In this document: positions 43,415-56,155 of the stretch, in pieces
Numbering within the stretch: position 1 is the first letter of the stretch
Layout: each line of letters opens with the position of its first letter
Source: Jacaranda mimosifolia
Lineage: Eukaryota; Streptophyta; Magnoliopsida; Lamiales; Bignoniaceae
Reading direction: 5' to 3'
Assembly (NCBI GenBank): GCA_018894105.1
Contig: CM032125.1
Span: forward strand, 29,435,032 to 29,499,031
DNA length: 64,000 bases
The notes under the pieces: generated by a model
The model's database searches: none
What the model saw: the letters and a program-made list of their open reading frames with translations, nothing else
Told to the model about the DNA's origin: nothing
Made by a program: the position numbers and the translations under genes

Positions 43415-46400
43415 TGTAACGCCCCGACCGGAAGCGCCTTCTTCCGATCGAGGTGCTACTCAACAATACCACATAAGTCCTTTTTACAAGAGAAAATACA
43501 TTTATCAAAAATCCAAAATATTTAATTTTTGCAACGACCTTCATCAGATGTTCTAGTCTGAATCGAAATATGCACTTCTATCACCCTCATTGCCTCATGT
43601 GTGGCCTGGGTTAGTCTATCTTCAATACTTCAATACTTGCTCTTATTTGGGGTAAAGAATGTAGAGCAATAATAAAACAACATAAGTTTGAATGATTTAG
43701 TGAGATAGTTTAGCAATAATAACCAAGTAATAATTTCACAATTATTATATAAGAGACAAATAGAGGTATAAAAATTCTCAGAAGTTGTGAGAAAAGGTTT
43801 TAGTCAAAATTTTAGAGTGATCCATCTCATTACTGTCCCATACTAGTGATGAGACTTCACAAATTTACTATCTCTCACAAAGGAATTTTAAACCACAATT
43901 ACGATCACAAGCAATCGACATGTCACTTGAACAATCACTGAGTTTGTGTCGAATACTCAAGTTTCAAAATATAAAGTAAAATTAATAACCACTTTCACAC
44001 TTTTGTTGTTGGTGGTTCTCCTACCTTATCACTCAACTTTCGAAAACATGAAAACCTTTATTCCTCCAAAGTACTGAGTGATCGGCTCGGACACTTAATC
44101 ACTTACTAGGCATGGCTAGCCGCATGCCTAATACCACTGATAGACGGCTACCTCTAGCTTATTATGAGTAAGGATTTTATGTACACTTTGTACGGGTATC
44201 AGTGGAAAGATTAGTCACCGTCGATCTGTTTCGCCCGGTTGTTTTTTGCAACCAATCCTAGGGCCCACCCCCAAGGGTATTAAACACTTTCACTATTATA
44301 ACTTAACACGTCCAACATCATTTCACTGAACACATCAAGTCTCCATGTTAACACGAAATCACTAATTCAGCACCAGGCTGGTTTCAAGATAGACATGGCC
44401 ATAAAACATACATTTCAAAGTCACCTTTTTGGCTTCTTCAACAGAATCGTCAATTTCAGATAAAGCGACATTAATTAATATCAATAAAAGCGCTCAATAT
44501 AAAAGGGCTATGTGGAGTACTATTTTTGTAAATAGTTTATTTTCTCAGACTCGGAACTCATGTAGGTAAAATTCAAGGACCATGAAAGAGGAACAAAGTG
44601 ACTATCAAGAGTACCATGAGAATCAATGATTGATGAGTATTATAGAATAAACAAATCGTATTGGTTGAGTCTCAACACAATCAGGCTCAAGTAATAAGGA
44701 TGTAATAGCAACTATATATATATTCTTTCCCTAGCAATGAAAGCTAATATAACTCACCTGAAAAATGTAGAGGAATTCTTAATTGTATACTCCCTCAGGT
44801 TCTGACTTCTTAGTCAAACCGAGTATTGTCATAAGATAACTCAAGTTATCATTCTGTCAACCCTTTTGAATCTTAACTATAAATATAGTTAATATCTTTA
44901 TCAAACTTAAGGTTATTCTGACACTCGAGTTCAATTATATCTTATCTTATGGAGCCTTAATCCTCCAACTATATGATACTTCAGTATTACAAGATCTTAT
45001 TTACTCAAGTCCATTCAATCTGGCTTTATCGTCTTAAAGTTTGAACCATCTTAATGACTTCATGTGCTCGAGTCAACTCAATCCTCTAATTACCCCCAAT
45101 AAACCCCATTTGCCACTCCACTTTTCTTATAGTCAAGTAATAGGGGTCTAGGTTCCTAAACCAGTTGGATTTCATGAGTTCATTAGGTCAATGTCTGATA
45201 ATTCATTCTTGTTTCAATACTTATATAACTTAATCTTTAGATGAAGCTTACCTATATTTTGTTCACAACACACTATATTGTTGAGTTTAAGGGTATAACT
45301 TTGAATTAATATTTCTTAATCAGCCAAACTTAGAATCAGAATCCATTTTGTTCACGACTTACAAAATCACTCATCATCTCAAGTAAAATTACAATTCAAT
45401 ACTCTTAATTCAATAAATATCGAGTTAGAATTCGTAAAAATCAATCAAATTAACATTCGTTATGAAATTTACCCAATTTGATCGAGCTGAGATCCAATCT
45501 CACGCCGGAACTAGTCTAGATGCGTCTGAAATTCAAATATGAACAATCTGCCCCAGAACATCCGCATGCACCGGCCCTGGACCACTACGCGTAGCCACCG
45601 GCGCACCACGCATTGCCGTCAGAGACAGGAACCGACACCACCACTAGGTGCACCTCCGCGAGACCAACAAAACCCCTCAAACAATTCTTCATTTCGCAGT
45701 CGTTGCGATGACCAATTTGGCCAAAAACCAATCGGCAAGCCTTAACTCGCCGCCATTCTCCGCCACCTTCAATTCTTCATTTTCACCCACCAAAACACCA
45801 AATTAACACCACCATCACCTTTCCCATGCTTTTCCCACATGATCCACCAGCACCCATCTTCGTTCCGCTGCCGGAAGCGGCAAAATCGCCACCCCCACCG
45901 AGCTCCGCCATCGGTTGATTTTTCGGCCATTCCACTAGTTGTTTTTGGATAACTTGGTATAGTTGTGCTCCTCTCAGCTGGAGGAAGCCAAAGATGGTTT
46001 TAGTTTCAAGTTTGGTGGTCGTCTTCCTACAGTTCGCCGGTGGGTGGGGTTTGGGGTACATTTTGAGAATTTGAATATTTTCTGTCCTTAAGGTTATATA
46101 TATAATTATATTTCCCAGCTTCTACAATTGACCCCCAAAACTTTTCACCACCTTCAAATAAGTCCCTGGAAATTTTAACCGCCTACAATTTCACCCCTGA
46201 TTTTCAGTTGAGCCCTTCAACTTCTAATTCTTACACATTGGACCCCTAACCTTTCTGTTTTTGGGCAATTAATTCCAAATCCAATTATTTTAAAGTTGTC
46301 CAACTTTCAATTTGTCCACTTTAACCCCCTAAACCTTATAAATTTAAACAATCAAGTTCCTTCCTTATTTATAATTAAATCCTACAATTCCCAATATTTC

Positions 46401-46467
46401 TACCTAAACTTTAATTAATTTAATTTCAATCAACTTAAACATGTGTTCTAAAAATTGGGGTGTTACA
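43415..46467 (-). mobile_element. Solo LTR of a Tekay-type gypsy element (copy A)
   Basis: On the minus strand this begins TGTAACACCCCAATTTTTAG and ends GGTCGGGGCGTTACA, the same terminal style as the intact LTRs at 8171 and 16472. The ATATA duplication is exact (43410-43414 and 46468-46472). At about 3.05 kb, with no internal region, it is a solo LTR left by LTR-LTR recombination. Short open frames within it (45539-45745, 45783-46061) are not genes. Confidence 0.85.
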
Positions 46468-47169
46468 ATATATGTCATTGTGATCAAAGCGTATTGCATA
46501 AGATGACAAATTTATCAAAACATCTTACAGATGTTCTTTTCAAAAGCAGATGTATAATTTATTATAAGTCTTAAATATAAGATGTTAATTAATTAATTTA
46601 GTTTTTCAGATCTAATAAATCTCCTTGTTGCTACAGCGCAAATTATATACAAGATTAATTTTAACCATTAGCTACTCAAAAGCAGTTAATTGTAAAGCTG
46701 TCAAGATATTGAAATTTATCTTATCCAGATAATTAAATTGAGAACTTATATTTATTACATAAGATGTAATATATTATATATATGTAACATGATTTGTTGT
46801 CGCTTAATATATATAATTAGTGGAATTTTTGCATTGTCAGTTACTATGTTGTCAAAAATTTATCTTTTCTTGTAGGGAGCAATTGCAAATTTTGTTCATG
46901 ATAAATACAAAGGATAATAATTTGTGTTTGATATAAATAATTAATGATTTTCATTAATTAAGTTTGTAATGATAAAAATAAATTCTAATTTGTTAATATC
47001 CATGATCACCATACATGTACACTGTACAGTGACGACTTCAATCAATGAACAAGAAGATTTTACCATGTTCAACCCAAGCTACGTCGGTCTTCAATGTGGC
47101 ACTCTATCTTGTGTTCAGTCAAGAGAAGGTTTGGGTTTTTATATGCCGGTGGCCACATTGGCCGTTGAT
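46468..47169. other. Intergenic DNA of copy A with possible exon remnant
   Basis: Mostly AT-rich. At 46864-46918 a TTTTCTTGTAG acceptor-like site is followed by codons GAIANFVHDKYKG and TAA, and copy B (56563-56605) keeps all but one residue. It could be the terminal exon of a lost gene, but it is too short to name. The 72-codon frame at 46969 is interrupted in copy B by a deletion, so it is not a conserved gene. Confidence 0.3.
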
Positions 47170-47177
47170 GTTATATC

Positions 47178-47808
47178 CAGTGTTTGAAAAATCGGATCGT
47201 TCATTGAATCGAAAAATTTATCGGTTCACGGTTCATTGGTTCAACCATTGGTCGGACCGTAATTGAACCGCAATTGAACCGTGACGTCATAATTACAAAA
47301 TATATATATTTATATATATTTATATTATATATATTACTTAAAAATTAATAAAATACCAAAATATAAAACATAAAGAGCTTAAATGATATTGTCTAACATT
47401 AAGATCCAAATTTCACAATTCATATTATAAATGATCACAACAATTTAAATATATCAAATCCAAAGTTTAAAGTTGAAAGTGTGTAAGTTAATTCTAAACT
47501 CTAAATTAAGTTTTTTTTGCTTTTAGATAGCTTGTGAAATATATTTTAATCTTTAAACTTTGTATTTAGACAAAAAAAAAAAATTAAAAAAAATAATTTT
47601 ATTAAAAATTAAATGAAAAAACCGGTCCGGTTCAATTGACCCATGAACGGTTCACCGATTCAACGGTCCGACCAGCCGGTTTGAACGATTTTTTCAAAAA
47701 ATGGCATTTTTTTTCAATTTTCCAATTTTTTGAGAAAATCGGATTGGTTCACCGGCCGATGGACGGTCCGACCGACTAGTCCGGTCCGGTTCGATTTTTT
47801 AAACAGTG
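47178..47808. mobile_element. Non-autonomous hAT element, only in copy A
   Basis: The left end CAGTGTTTGAAAAATCGGAT and the reverse complement of the right end CACTGTTTAAAAAATCGAAC are inverted repeats. The exact 8-bp duplication GTTATATC (47170-47177 and 47809-47816) is the hAT hallmark. The subterminal regions are rich in CCGGTCCGGTT words in both orientations and the middle is AT-rich, with no transposase. Copy B has the unoccupied site (GTAATATCTACA near 56730). Confidence 0.9.
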
Positions 47809-48677
47809 GTTATATCTACAGTCAGGGGCGGGGTCGGGAGAGTTGGGGTTGGAGCAAGGATGGCCAATTGGTCCTCCAACTTATTTTATATATACATATT
47901 AGAAAATTTTAATAATAGTTAATATAGATAATTTAAATTTTCAAAGAAGAGACCATTTAATATCAATTAAAAATTATTAATTTTATTTATTAAAAGTAAG
48001 TAGTTTTTAATTGTCATTCATTTTTATTTTTCTTGTTGGGCCTTACGTGAAAAATTGATAATTTAGATTTATTGAATTAAATTTAATTAATTTCTAATTA
48101 AATATAAGAATTAAAATTAATCAATTAAATCTTTACTTATTTTAATTTTGTAAAATTCAAAACTAATTTTTACGCTCATATTCAAGTAATCAAGTGAAGA
48201 CAATTAGTGTGACCCCATTAGAGTACTTTCATTTTATTTGTATTAAAAACGTTTTAGGGATTAATCCAAAAGAACCTTAAGGGACTTGTAGAATAATCAA
48301 GATCTATCTTTCTTTGCTTAATGAGATTGTGAGAAAGAGACAAAAGTAAATGAGTATTAAAAAAAAAAGATTTTTTTTTGAATTTGTTTTTCAACAACTA
48401 CAAATAAAAAAACCACTGTGAATATTGTAAAGAAAAAGCTCAAAGAAAAAAAAAAAAGATAACTTTTTAACCGATTGTTTAGTTACTTATTTTGATAAAG
48501 ATATTATAAAAATTTGATATTGATTTGATTAGTGATAAATTTTATGATATAAAAAAGTGTCGGGCTCAATTTCGATAAAAATCGTGTATTTAAAATTCAT
48601 AAATTATAAATTTATACTTTTATATTTTATAAATTTTACTCCTTTAAATTCTCATTTCTCATTTCTGAATGCGTCCT

Positions 48678-48748
48678 TGTATGGTTGCCGCATCTTTGGT
48701 AAGCAAAGTGGTGGCGCATTCTGTTGATATCGTCAGGGGAATGAAAGT
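48678..48748 (+). other. Highly conserved short island with open frame (copy A)
   Basis: About 72 bases differ at only one position from 57581-57652, while the flanking DNA differs much more. From ATG at 48681 it reads MVAASLVSKVVAHSVDIVRG; a GTAAGC donor-like site follows codon 6. It could be an exon remnant or an untranslated leader. I do not recognise the product. Confidence 0.35.
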
Positions 48749-49186
48749 TAAAACAACAACACTATTTACTCGTGCGAGACCACTCGATTATTTTTACAGA
48801 AAATGAAATGTACATGCAAATTTAAGATTAATGTTATTTAATTTTCTGAGAAAATTCATGAACGTCTGGCATAGCGAATACTTGGTGTCAATTTGAGTTT
48901 GAATTCCATATTACTTCTGCTTCTGGGTTAACACGAATGTGAATTATTTTCACACTTGAAAGACTAATACAGTGTTCGTGGAGTTAAATTCACATGGTTA
49001 ATGTCTCTCAGGTAATTAATTAAGAGTCCAATTAATTAAAAGACTAATTTTACAAAGTTGTGTTATTTCTTTATTTGCCATATGTGTAGTCAGATATAAT
49101 TATTTCAGTCCACACAACAAAGAAAAAAAAAATAATAATAAATTTCACACGATTTCATTTGAAAAAGGCCATTTTGTATAATAAAA

Positions 49187-49972
49187 GGGCTTGTTTGTTT
49201 GTGAATTATCAAAATATTTTCAAACTCTCAAAACACAAACAAACAATCCATCACATTTTTCAATTTCACCATCCAAAATACACCAAAAAAGGCCCAAAAT
49301 GCCCCCTCACAATTTATTTCCTACCCATTCCTCAATGTTTAAGGGCCCGTTTGGTTTTATTTCCACATTCACATTTTCCATTTTCTACTATTCCAGAAAT
49401 GAAAACCATCACCTTTTAGAAATTTTCACCTAACATCATTTTCATTTTCATTTTCAAAACACATTTTTCAATAATTTATATATCTTTTCCTAATAACCTA
49501 TATATCCCCCCCCCCCTCTCTCTCTCTTCCATTATTTCTATTTTTCTCCACCTGCAATTTATTAAAACCAACATAATCATTATATTTCCAATATTTCATC
49601 CAAATACAAATTCATTTTCAACTTATTTCCACTAACTAACTTTTCAATTTTTAAAAATGATGGAAATGAAAATAAAACCAAACAGCCCCTAACCCTCTCA
49701 TTTTTTTGTCCCCCCAACCCAATCTATATATACATATACATAAATAATTTTAAAATATTAATTTTACCTTACCTACCTAACAAAAAAATTGTTGATATGA
49801 CATATTGTCCCCTCCCAAAATACAAACAAACAAATGATTTTCTCTCAATTCATTCTCCACCTACGACCAAAAACACAAATAAACAACCATCACATTCCCC
49901 AATCTTACTTTTCAAAAATCATTTTACCAAAATATTTTGACAAAATACTCCAATTCATAAACAAATAAGCCC
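49187..49972. mobile_element. MITE with GGGCTTGTTTGTTT termini (copy A), interrupted by a Tourist MITE
   Basis: The left end GGGCTTGTTTGTTTGTGAAT and the reverse complement of the right end GGGCTTATTTGTTTATGAAT are inverted repeats flanked by AAA. Without the nested element it is about 436 bp, matching its copy-B twin at 58113-58551. Related sequence occurs at 4488-4715. Two open frames (49159-49433) are fortuitous. Confidence 0.75.
49343..49689. mobile_element. Tourist-like MITE nested in the MITE, only in copy A
   Basis: Left end GGGCCCGTTTGGTTTTATTT; reverse complement of the right end GGGGCTGTTTGGTTTTATTT. The 3-bp duplication TAA is exact (49340-49342 and 49690-49692). In copy B the site is uninterrupted (AATGTCTAACCCTCTC at about 58265), proving insertion after the duplication. 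Confidence 0.92.
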
Positions 49973-50961
49973 AAAGTTTCGATTAGTATAAAATGATTTA
50001 TACTGTGACCAAAACAATAATAATACTGTAATAAAAAAAAGGAGTATTTGTTGTAAAATTAACTATCTAAAGTGTATGCTTCTGCTAGTCTAAATGGTAA
50101 CATAAATTAACATAATAAGAATTAATATTAATTTAAAACAATACACAACAACAATACAATATTGAATTTTGTCAAGCAGGAAACAAAAATTACTGTTTAG
50201 ATGGAAATGGGCTATGATCTTTTCAAATATGACTTAAACTAATATAGCAGAAACTATAAAGCGAAATGAATCAACATGAAGACGAGGAAAAATCCTACTT
50301 ACAGTAAGTAAACTAGAATATATATAAGATGCATAATCAAGGCTTGTGAAATTATAGTTTCCTTAAAGCTTTATTTGTCATCTGAATTGGTGATCGAATG
50401 ATTCAGATAAATAACCTACTCAAGATGTAACAATTCTTCACAAAGTTAAAGACAACACTTCAATTGGCTGCGAGGCAAACCTAGTGGTTCGAAACTCTTT
50501 CTTCCTAAGAACGCTTTATTGTACAATGAATGCTCAACGTATGCTATAACGTATGCATATGTATGCTTGAATATTTCTTTCTGAATATGTTTTTCCTTGG
50601 TTCTCATCAGTCCTATTTATAGATGTGTACACGGCTTATCTAATAAGATACAAAGCTTAACTAAAACATATAACTCTTTGTATTAGGCCACAATTTCTCT
50701 ATTATTAAGCTTCATAACTCTTGGTATTAAGCTTTATAACTCTTAGTAAAAGGCAATTAAACGAGCATAACATACACAATTATTAGACACATTAACTAGT
50801 CAATGATAACTTTCTGTATAGGTGTCACTCGAGACTGAAATTTAACAAGTAAATTTCATCCAAAAAGGTTTAAGGTTTGACCATACCCGCATTGCATTGA
50901 GTTGTGCTGAGTTGAGCTGGCCACTGGATGGGCTGGCAGGCAGCTCGCACATGTATGCATG

Positions 50962-51885
50962 CTGGTGGTGGAGTTGCTAGTGTTGCAGATGGAGGGGCTA
51001 CTGTAGGTTGAAAAATATTTTTATTTATATATTGAAATCAATTAATATTCTTGTCACTTTCATGGGAAGAACCAACTCAATATTTTTTGTGCAACTCGTA
51101 AACAATTATTTAGTTGCAGTGATTCTAACCTGTGTATTTTGAAAAACTGAATGTTCTACTTATTTGTTGTAAGTGTAAATGCAGGTTTATAGTAATGTTG
51201 GTTTGGTTTGATTTGTGGTGCATTACTCGATGCTTTTGGAATGTTTATGTTGCTCCATAGGGCATGTACTTGCAAGTTTTTAAGATACTGAAGATTTTAT
51301 ATATCATATAACTAAATATACAGGGAGCTATATGAAAAGTTCAAATAATCTGAAGGGGTAGATTGTAATATCTTAATCTCATAAATTTCTAGCGCACATA
51401 AATTAATAATTTTTTAATTAATTAATTAATCTTAGTTAATTAAATAATTCAAAAAATATGATTAGTTAATTAAAAAATAATTACTTAATTACTTAATAAC
51501 TTAATTGGGTTAATTATATTAATTAATTACTAAATTATATTTCCAACGACAAGATTAAGCATTATTTTAGTTTGTTACTTAGATCTCCCTTGTATGTTTA
51601 TTATGTTACAATTACATCCCTATACATGGAAACATTGCCAAAATAATGCGAAAGTATTTTGGTCCAAAAAATACTTAATAGGCTGAAGCAGTCAACTAAA
51701 GGATAAAACTAAAATTTTCAAAAAAATTCAACGATGATGTCAGCCTTTTCCGTTAGTTTGATTAATGGCAGGATCTTGTTGTTAGATGGCAACAAATCTT
51801 AGTGGATATATCTGTAACTTTTCAAACTTGAGAGGTAATTTCTGTTATTGTTTTAAACCTTAGGGGTAGTTTCTGTAATTATCCC
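50962..51885 (+). mobile_element. Truncated MULE right end carried by the duplication
   Basis: Corresponds to 41242-42199: the last few transposase codons, the non-coding tail, and the right inverted repeat ending GTAATTATCCC at 51885, followed by TATTTAACA, the mutated copy of the original 9-bp duplication. It has no left terminus, so it cannot be an independent insertion. Confidence 0.9.
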
Positions 51886-51988
51886 TATTTAACAATGTTC
51901 TTGATTGCTTGTTGGCAAGAGAACTTTATTAGTAAATCCCAAATTTCGAGGCTCAAATTCCTTGAATGTTCTTTAGAAAAGTGGAAGC

Positions 51989-52050
51989 TATGTTTAGTTA
52001 CACCTTGGCAAAACATTTTTGTTTGTTTTGCCAAGATGTAACTAAACATA
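51989..52050 (+). repeat. 27-bp hairpin (copy B)
   Basis: Copy of the 42303-42364 hairpin, with arms 51989-52015 and 52024-52050. The stem has a few more mismatches than in copy A. Confidence 0.7.
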
Positions 52051-52171
52051 TAAAAAAAATTCATTCAAAATGTCAAATTAAAAATTTCAACATACCCTCT
52101 TCTATTTTTCATTATTACCAAAATTTTCTCATTTTTTATTGTATACATACATATATTGTATATATATAATA

Positions 52172-52173
52172 CA

Positions 52174-52206
<33 letters not shown>
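52172..52206 (+). repeat. ATT microsatellite (copy B)
   Basis: About twelve ATT units versus about seven in copy A: post-duplication slippage. Confidence 0.9.
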
Positions 52207-53111
52207 CACTCAATTCCATTTTCACCCTAAAAATTCTAAAAAAAAGCATTGATTTGATTGCTACATAGAATTTGTCTCATCTCAAAATATAAATAAACAT
52301 ATCAAATTTTTCCAAAACAATTTTCTAGCTATTCCTAAAATATAAACAAACATATGTCACATTTCCCAACACAAATTTCATATTCTCCAATCCCACTAGC
52401 AAAATTCATTCTCCCTAAACATACAATCCAAAACATATAATGCATATTCAAACATTATTGCAACATTTTGCATGAGAGAAGATTGGTGATTAATAGTTGG
52501 GCTGAGATTAGACATAAAGGTTTTCACTTTAAGGATCAAAATTCTTTATGATCAAACTTCGTGGAAATTAAGATGATGGGTTTCACTTTTAATGTGGTGT
52601 CCCATGTGAGGAGTTCTCCTCCTCTCTTTTAGCAACGGCTAAGAATGAATATTGTGAGGCTTCTACAATTTACATGTACCAGTGCCTTCATACAATGAAT
52701 TTCTTTTAATTTTCTTTTGATTGAATTCTTCTCTTAAAATTTATTTTCTCTAATTTTTTTCTAGTTGAATTAAGATTTAATATTAGGAAAGAGAATTTTT
52801 AATTTTTTAATATTAATAAGATTAATTAGGTGATTGAGTATTAGAAGGATAATAATTTATTTTTTTTATTTTTTATAATTTAATTTGAAGAAAAGATGGT
52901 TCTTTATAAGAATTATGAAAGAATCATGAATCTTTTCTTCATAATGGTTCTTAGATAAGGATCAAATTAAACTAATATTAACAGTTAAAAGTAAGTACAT
53001 GATGATAAGTCAAAATCGCGAGTATAGGACCCCAGAAAATCCCAATTAAACATACTAATATTAGTTCAATCAGATCAACTTATTATGTATAACTCTCTTT
53101 TAATTTATATA

Positions 53112-56100
53112 TGTAACGCCCTGATCAGGAGGCGCCTGCTTCTGACCGAGGTGCTACTCAACAATACCACATAAATCTTCTTTACCAGAGAAAATACATT
53201 TCTCAAAAATCCAAAATATTTAATTTCTTCAACGACCTTCATCGGATGTTCTAGTCTAAATCGAAATATGCACTTCTATCACTCTCATTGCCTCATGTGT
53301 GGCCTGGGTTAATCTATCTTCAACACTTGCTCTTATTTGGGGCAAAGAACGGAGAGCAATAGAAAAAACAACATAAGTCCGAATGCTTAGTGAGATAGTT
53401 TAGCAATATTAACCAAGTAACAATTTCACAATTATTATATAAGAGACAAATAGAGGTTTAAATATTCTTAGGAGTTGTGAGAGAAGGTTTTACTCAAAAT
53501 TTTAGAGTGATCCATCTCACTACTGTCCCACACCACACCAATGATGAGACTTCACAAATTTACTATCTCTTACAAAGGAAATTTAAATCATGATTACGAC
53601 CACAAGCAGTCGACATGTCACTTGAACAGTCACTGAGTTTGTGTCAAATACTCAAGTTTCAAAATATAAAATAAAATTAATAACCACTTTCATACTTTTG
53701 TTGTTGGTGGTTCTCCTACCTTATCACTGTACTTTTGAAAATACGAAAACCCTTATTCCTCCAAAGTACTGAGTGATCGGCTCGGACACTTAATCACTCA
53801 CTAGGCATGGCTAGCCGCATGCCTAATCCCACTCATAGACGGCTACCTCCAGCTTACTATCCGTAAGGATTTTATGTACACTCTGTACGGGTATCAGTCG
53901 AAAGATTAGTCACTGTCGGTCTGTTTTGCCCGATCGTCTTTTGCAATCGATCCCAGGGCCCACCCCTAATGGTATTAAACACTTTCACTATTATCACTTA
54001 ACACGTCCAATAACATTTCACTGAACACATCAAGTTGCTATGTTAACACGAAATCACTAATTCAGCACCAGGCTGGTTTCAAGATAGACATGGCGATAAA
54101 ACATACATTTCAAAATCACCTTTTAGCTTTCTCAACACAATCGCCAATTTTAGATAAAGCGACATTAATTAATATTAATAAAAGTGCTCAGTATAAAAGG
54201 GAGATGTGGAGTATTATTTTTGTAAATAGTTTATTTTCTCAAACTCGTTTACACACTCGGAACTCAAGTAGGTAAAATTCAAGGATCACGAAAGAGGAAC
54301 AAAGTGACTATCAAGAGTACCATGAGAATCAATGATTGATGAGTATTATAGAATAAACAAATCGCATCGGTTGAGTCTCAGCACAATCAGGCTCAACCAA
54401 TAAGGATGTAATAGCAACTATATATATTCTTTCCCTAGCAATGAAAGCTAATATAACTCACCTGAAAAATGTGGAGGAATTCTTAATCGTATAGTCACTC
54501 TGGTTCTCGCTTCTTAGTCAAACCGAGTACTGTCATAAGATAACTGAAGTTATCATTCTGTCAACCCTTCTGAATCTTAACTATAAATATAGTTAATATC
54601 TTTATCAAACTTAAGGTTATTCTGACACTCGAGTTCAATTATATCTTATCTTATGCAGCCTTAATCCTCCAACTACATGATACTTTAGTATTACAAGATC
54701 TTATTTACTCGAGTCCATTCAATCTGGCTTTATTGTCTTAAAGTTTGAACCATCTTAATGCCTTCATGTGCTCGAGTCAACTTAATCCTCTAATTACCCC
54801 TAATAAACCCCATTTGCCACTCCACTTACCTTATAGTCAAGTAATAGGGGTCTAGGTTCCTAAACCAGTTGGATTTCATGAGTTCATCAAGTCAAGGTTT
54901 GATAATTCATTCTCGTTTCAATACTTATATAACTTAATCTTTAGATGAAGTTTAACTATATTTTGTTCACAACACAGTATATTGTCGAGTTTAAGGGTAT
55001 AACTTTGAATCATTATTTCTTAATTAACCAAACTTAGAATTAGAATCCATTTTGTTCATGATTTACAAAATCACTCATCATCTCAAGTAAAATTACAATT
55101 CAATACTCTTAATTCAATAAATATTGAATTAAAATTTGTCAAAATCAATTGAATTAACATTCGATATGAAATTTATGCAATTTGATATCCAATCTCGCAC
55201 CGGAACTAATCTAGACGAGTATGAAATTCAAATCTAAACAATCGGCCCTAGAACATCCGCGTGCACCGCCGTTTGACCACTACACGCCGCCACTGGCGCA
55301 CCACGCGCTGCCACTAGAGACAGGAACTGACACCACCACTAGGTGCGCCTTTGCAAGACCAGCAAAACCCCTCAAACAATTCTTCATTTCGCAACCGTCT
55401 CGACGGCCAATTTGGCCGTAAACCCATCGGCAAGCCCTAACTCGCCATCGTCCTCCGCCACCTTCAATTCTTTGTTTCCACCCACCAAAGCACCAAATTA
55501 ACACCACCATCGCCTTATCCATGCTTTTCCCACTAAGACCCATCTTCATTCTGCTGCTACAAGTGGTGAAATCATCACCCCACTGAGCTTCGCCGTCGAT
55601 CTTGATTTTTCAGCCATTCCACTAGTTATTTTTGGATAACTTTGGTATAGTTGTGCTCCTCTCAGCTGGAGGAAGCCAAAGATGGTTTTAGTTTCAAGTT
55701 TGGTGGTCGTCTTCCTACAGTTCGCCGGTGGGTGGGGTTTGGGGTACATTTTGAGAATTTGAATATTTTCTGTCCTTAAGGTTATATATATAATTATATT
55801 TCCCAGCTTCTACAATTGACCCTCAAAACTTTTCACCGCCTTCAAACAAGTCCCTGAAAACTTTAACCGCCTACAATTTCACCCCTGATTTTCATTTGAG
55901 CCCTTCAACTTCTAATTCTTACACATTGGCCCCCTAACCTTTTTGTTTTTGGACAATTAATTCCAAATCCAATTATTTTAAAGTCGTCCAACTTTCTATT
56001 TGTCCACTTTAACCCCCTAAACCTTATAATTTTAAACAATCGAGTCCCTTTCTTATTTATAATTAAATCCTACAATTCCCAATATTTCTACCTAAACTTT

Positions 56101-56155
56101 AATTAGTTTAATTTCAATCAACTTAAACATGTGTTCCAAAAATTAGGGTGTTACA
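53112..56155 (-). mobile_element. Solo LTR of a Tekay-type gypsy element (copy B)
   Basis: Begins TGTAACGCCC on the plus strand and ends AGGGTGTTACA, with ATATA on both sides (53107-53111 and 56156-56160), like its copy-A twin. It was therefore already a solo LTR before the duplication. Frames at 55221-55749 are not genes. Confidence 0.85.

Larger units (their letters stand above)
41242..50961 (+). repeat. Tandem segmental duplication, copy A (9.7 kb)
   Basis: Copy A starts inside the last exon of the MULE transposase and ends at CGCACATGTATGCATG. It is followed directly by copy B, which repeats its order: MULE right end, hairpin, ATT microsatellite, 3-kb solo LTR, and the same downstream 4-kb region. 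Copy A is about 1 kb longer because of a hAT insertion (47178-47808), a Tourist MITE (49343-49689) and about 165 bp near 46945-47110 that B has lost. Confidence 0.92.

Noticed and set aside
45539..46061. Open frames inside the solo LTR (and 55221-55749 in its twin)
   Set aside because: They fall within the LTR, and the twin copy breaks or shifts the frames, so there is no coding constraint.
50962..51885. An independent second MULE insertion
   Set aside because: It has only the right inverted repeat and starts exactly at the duplication junction, so it is a by-product of the tandem duplication.
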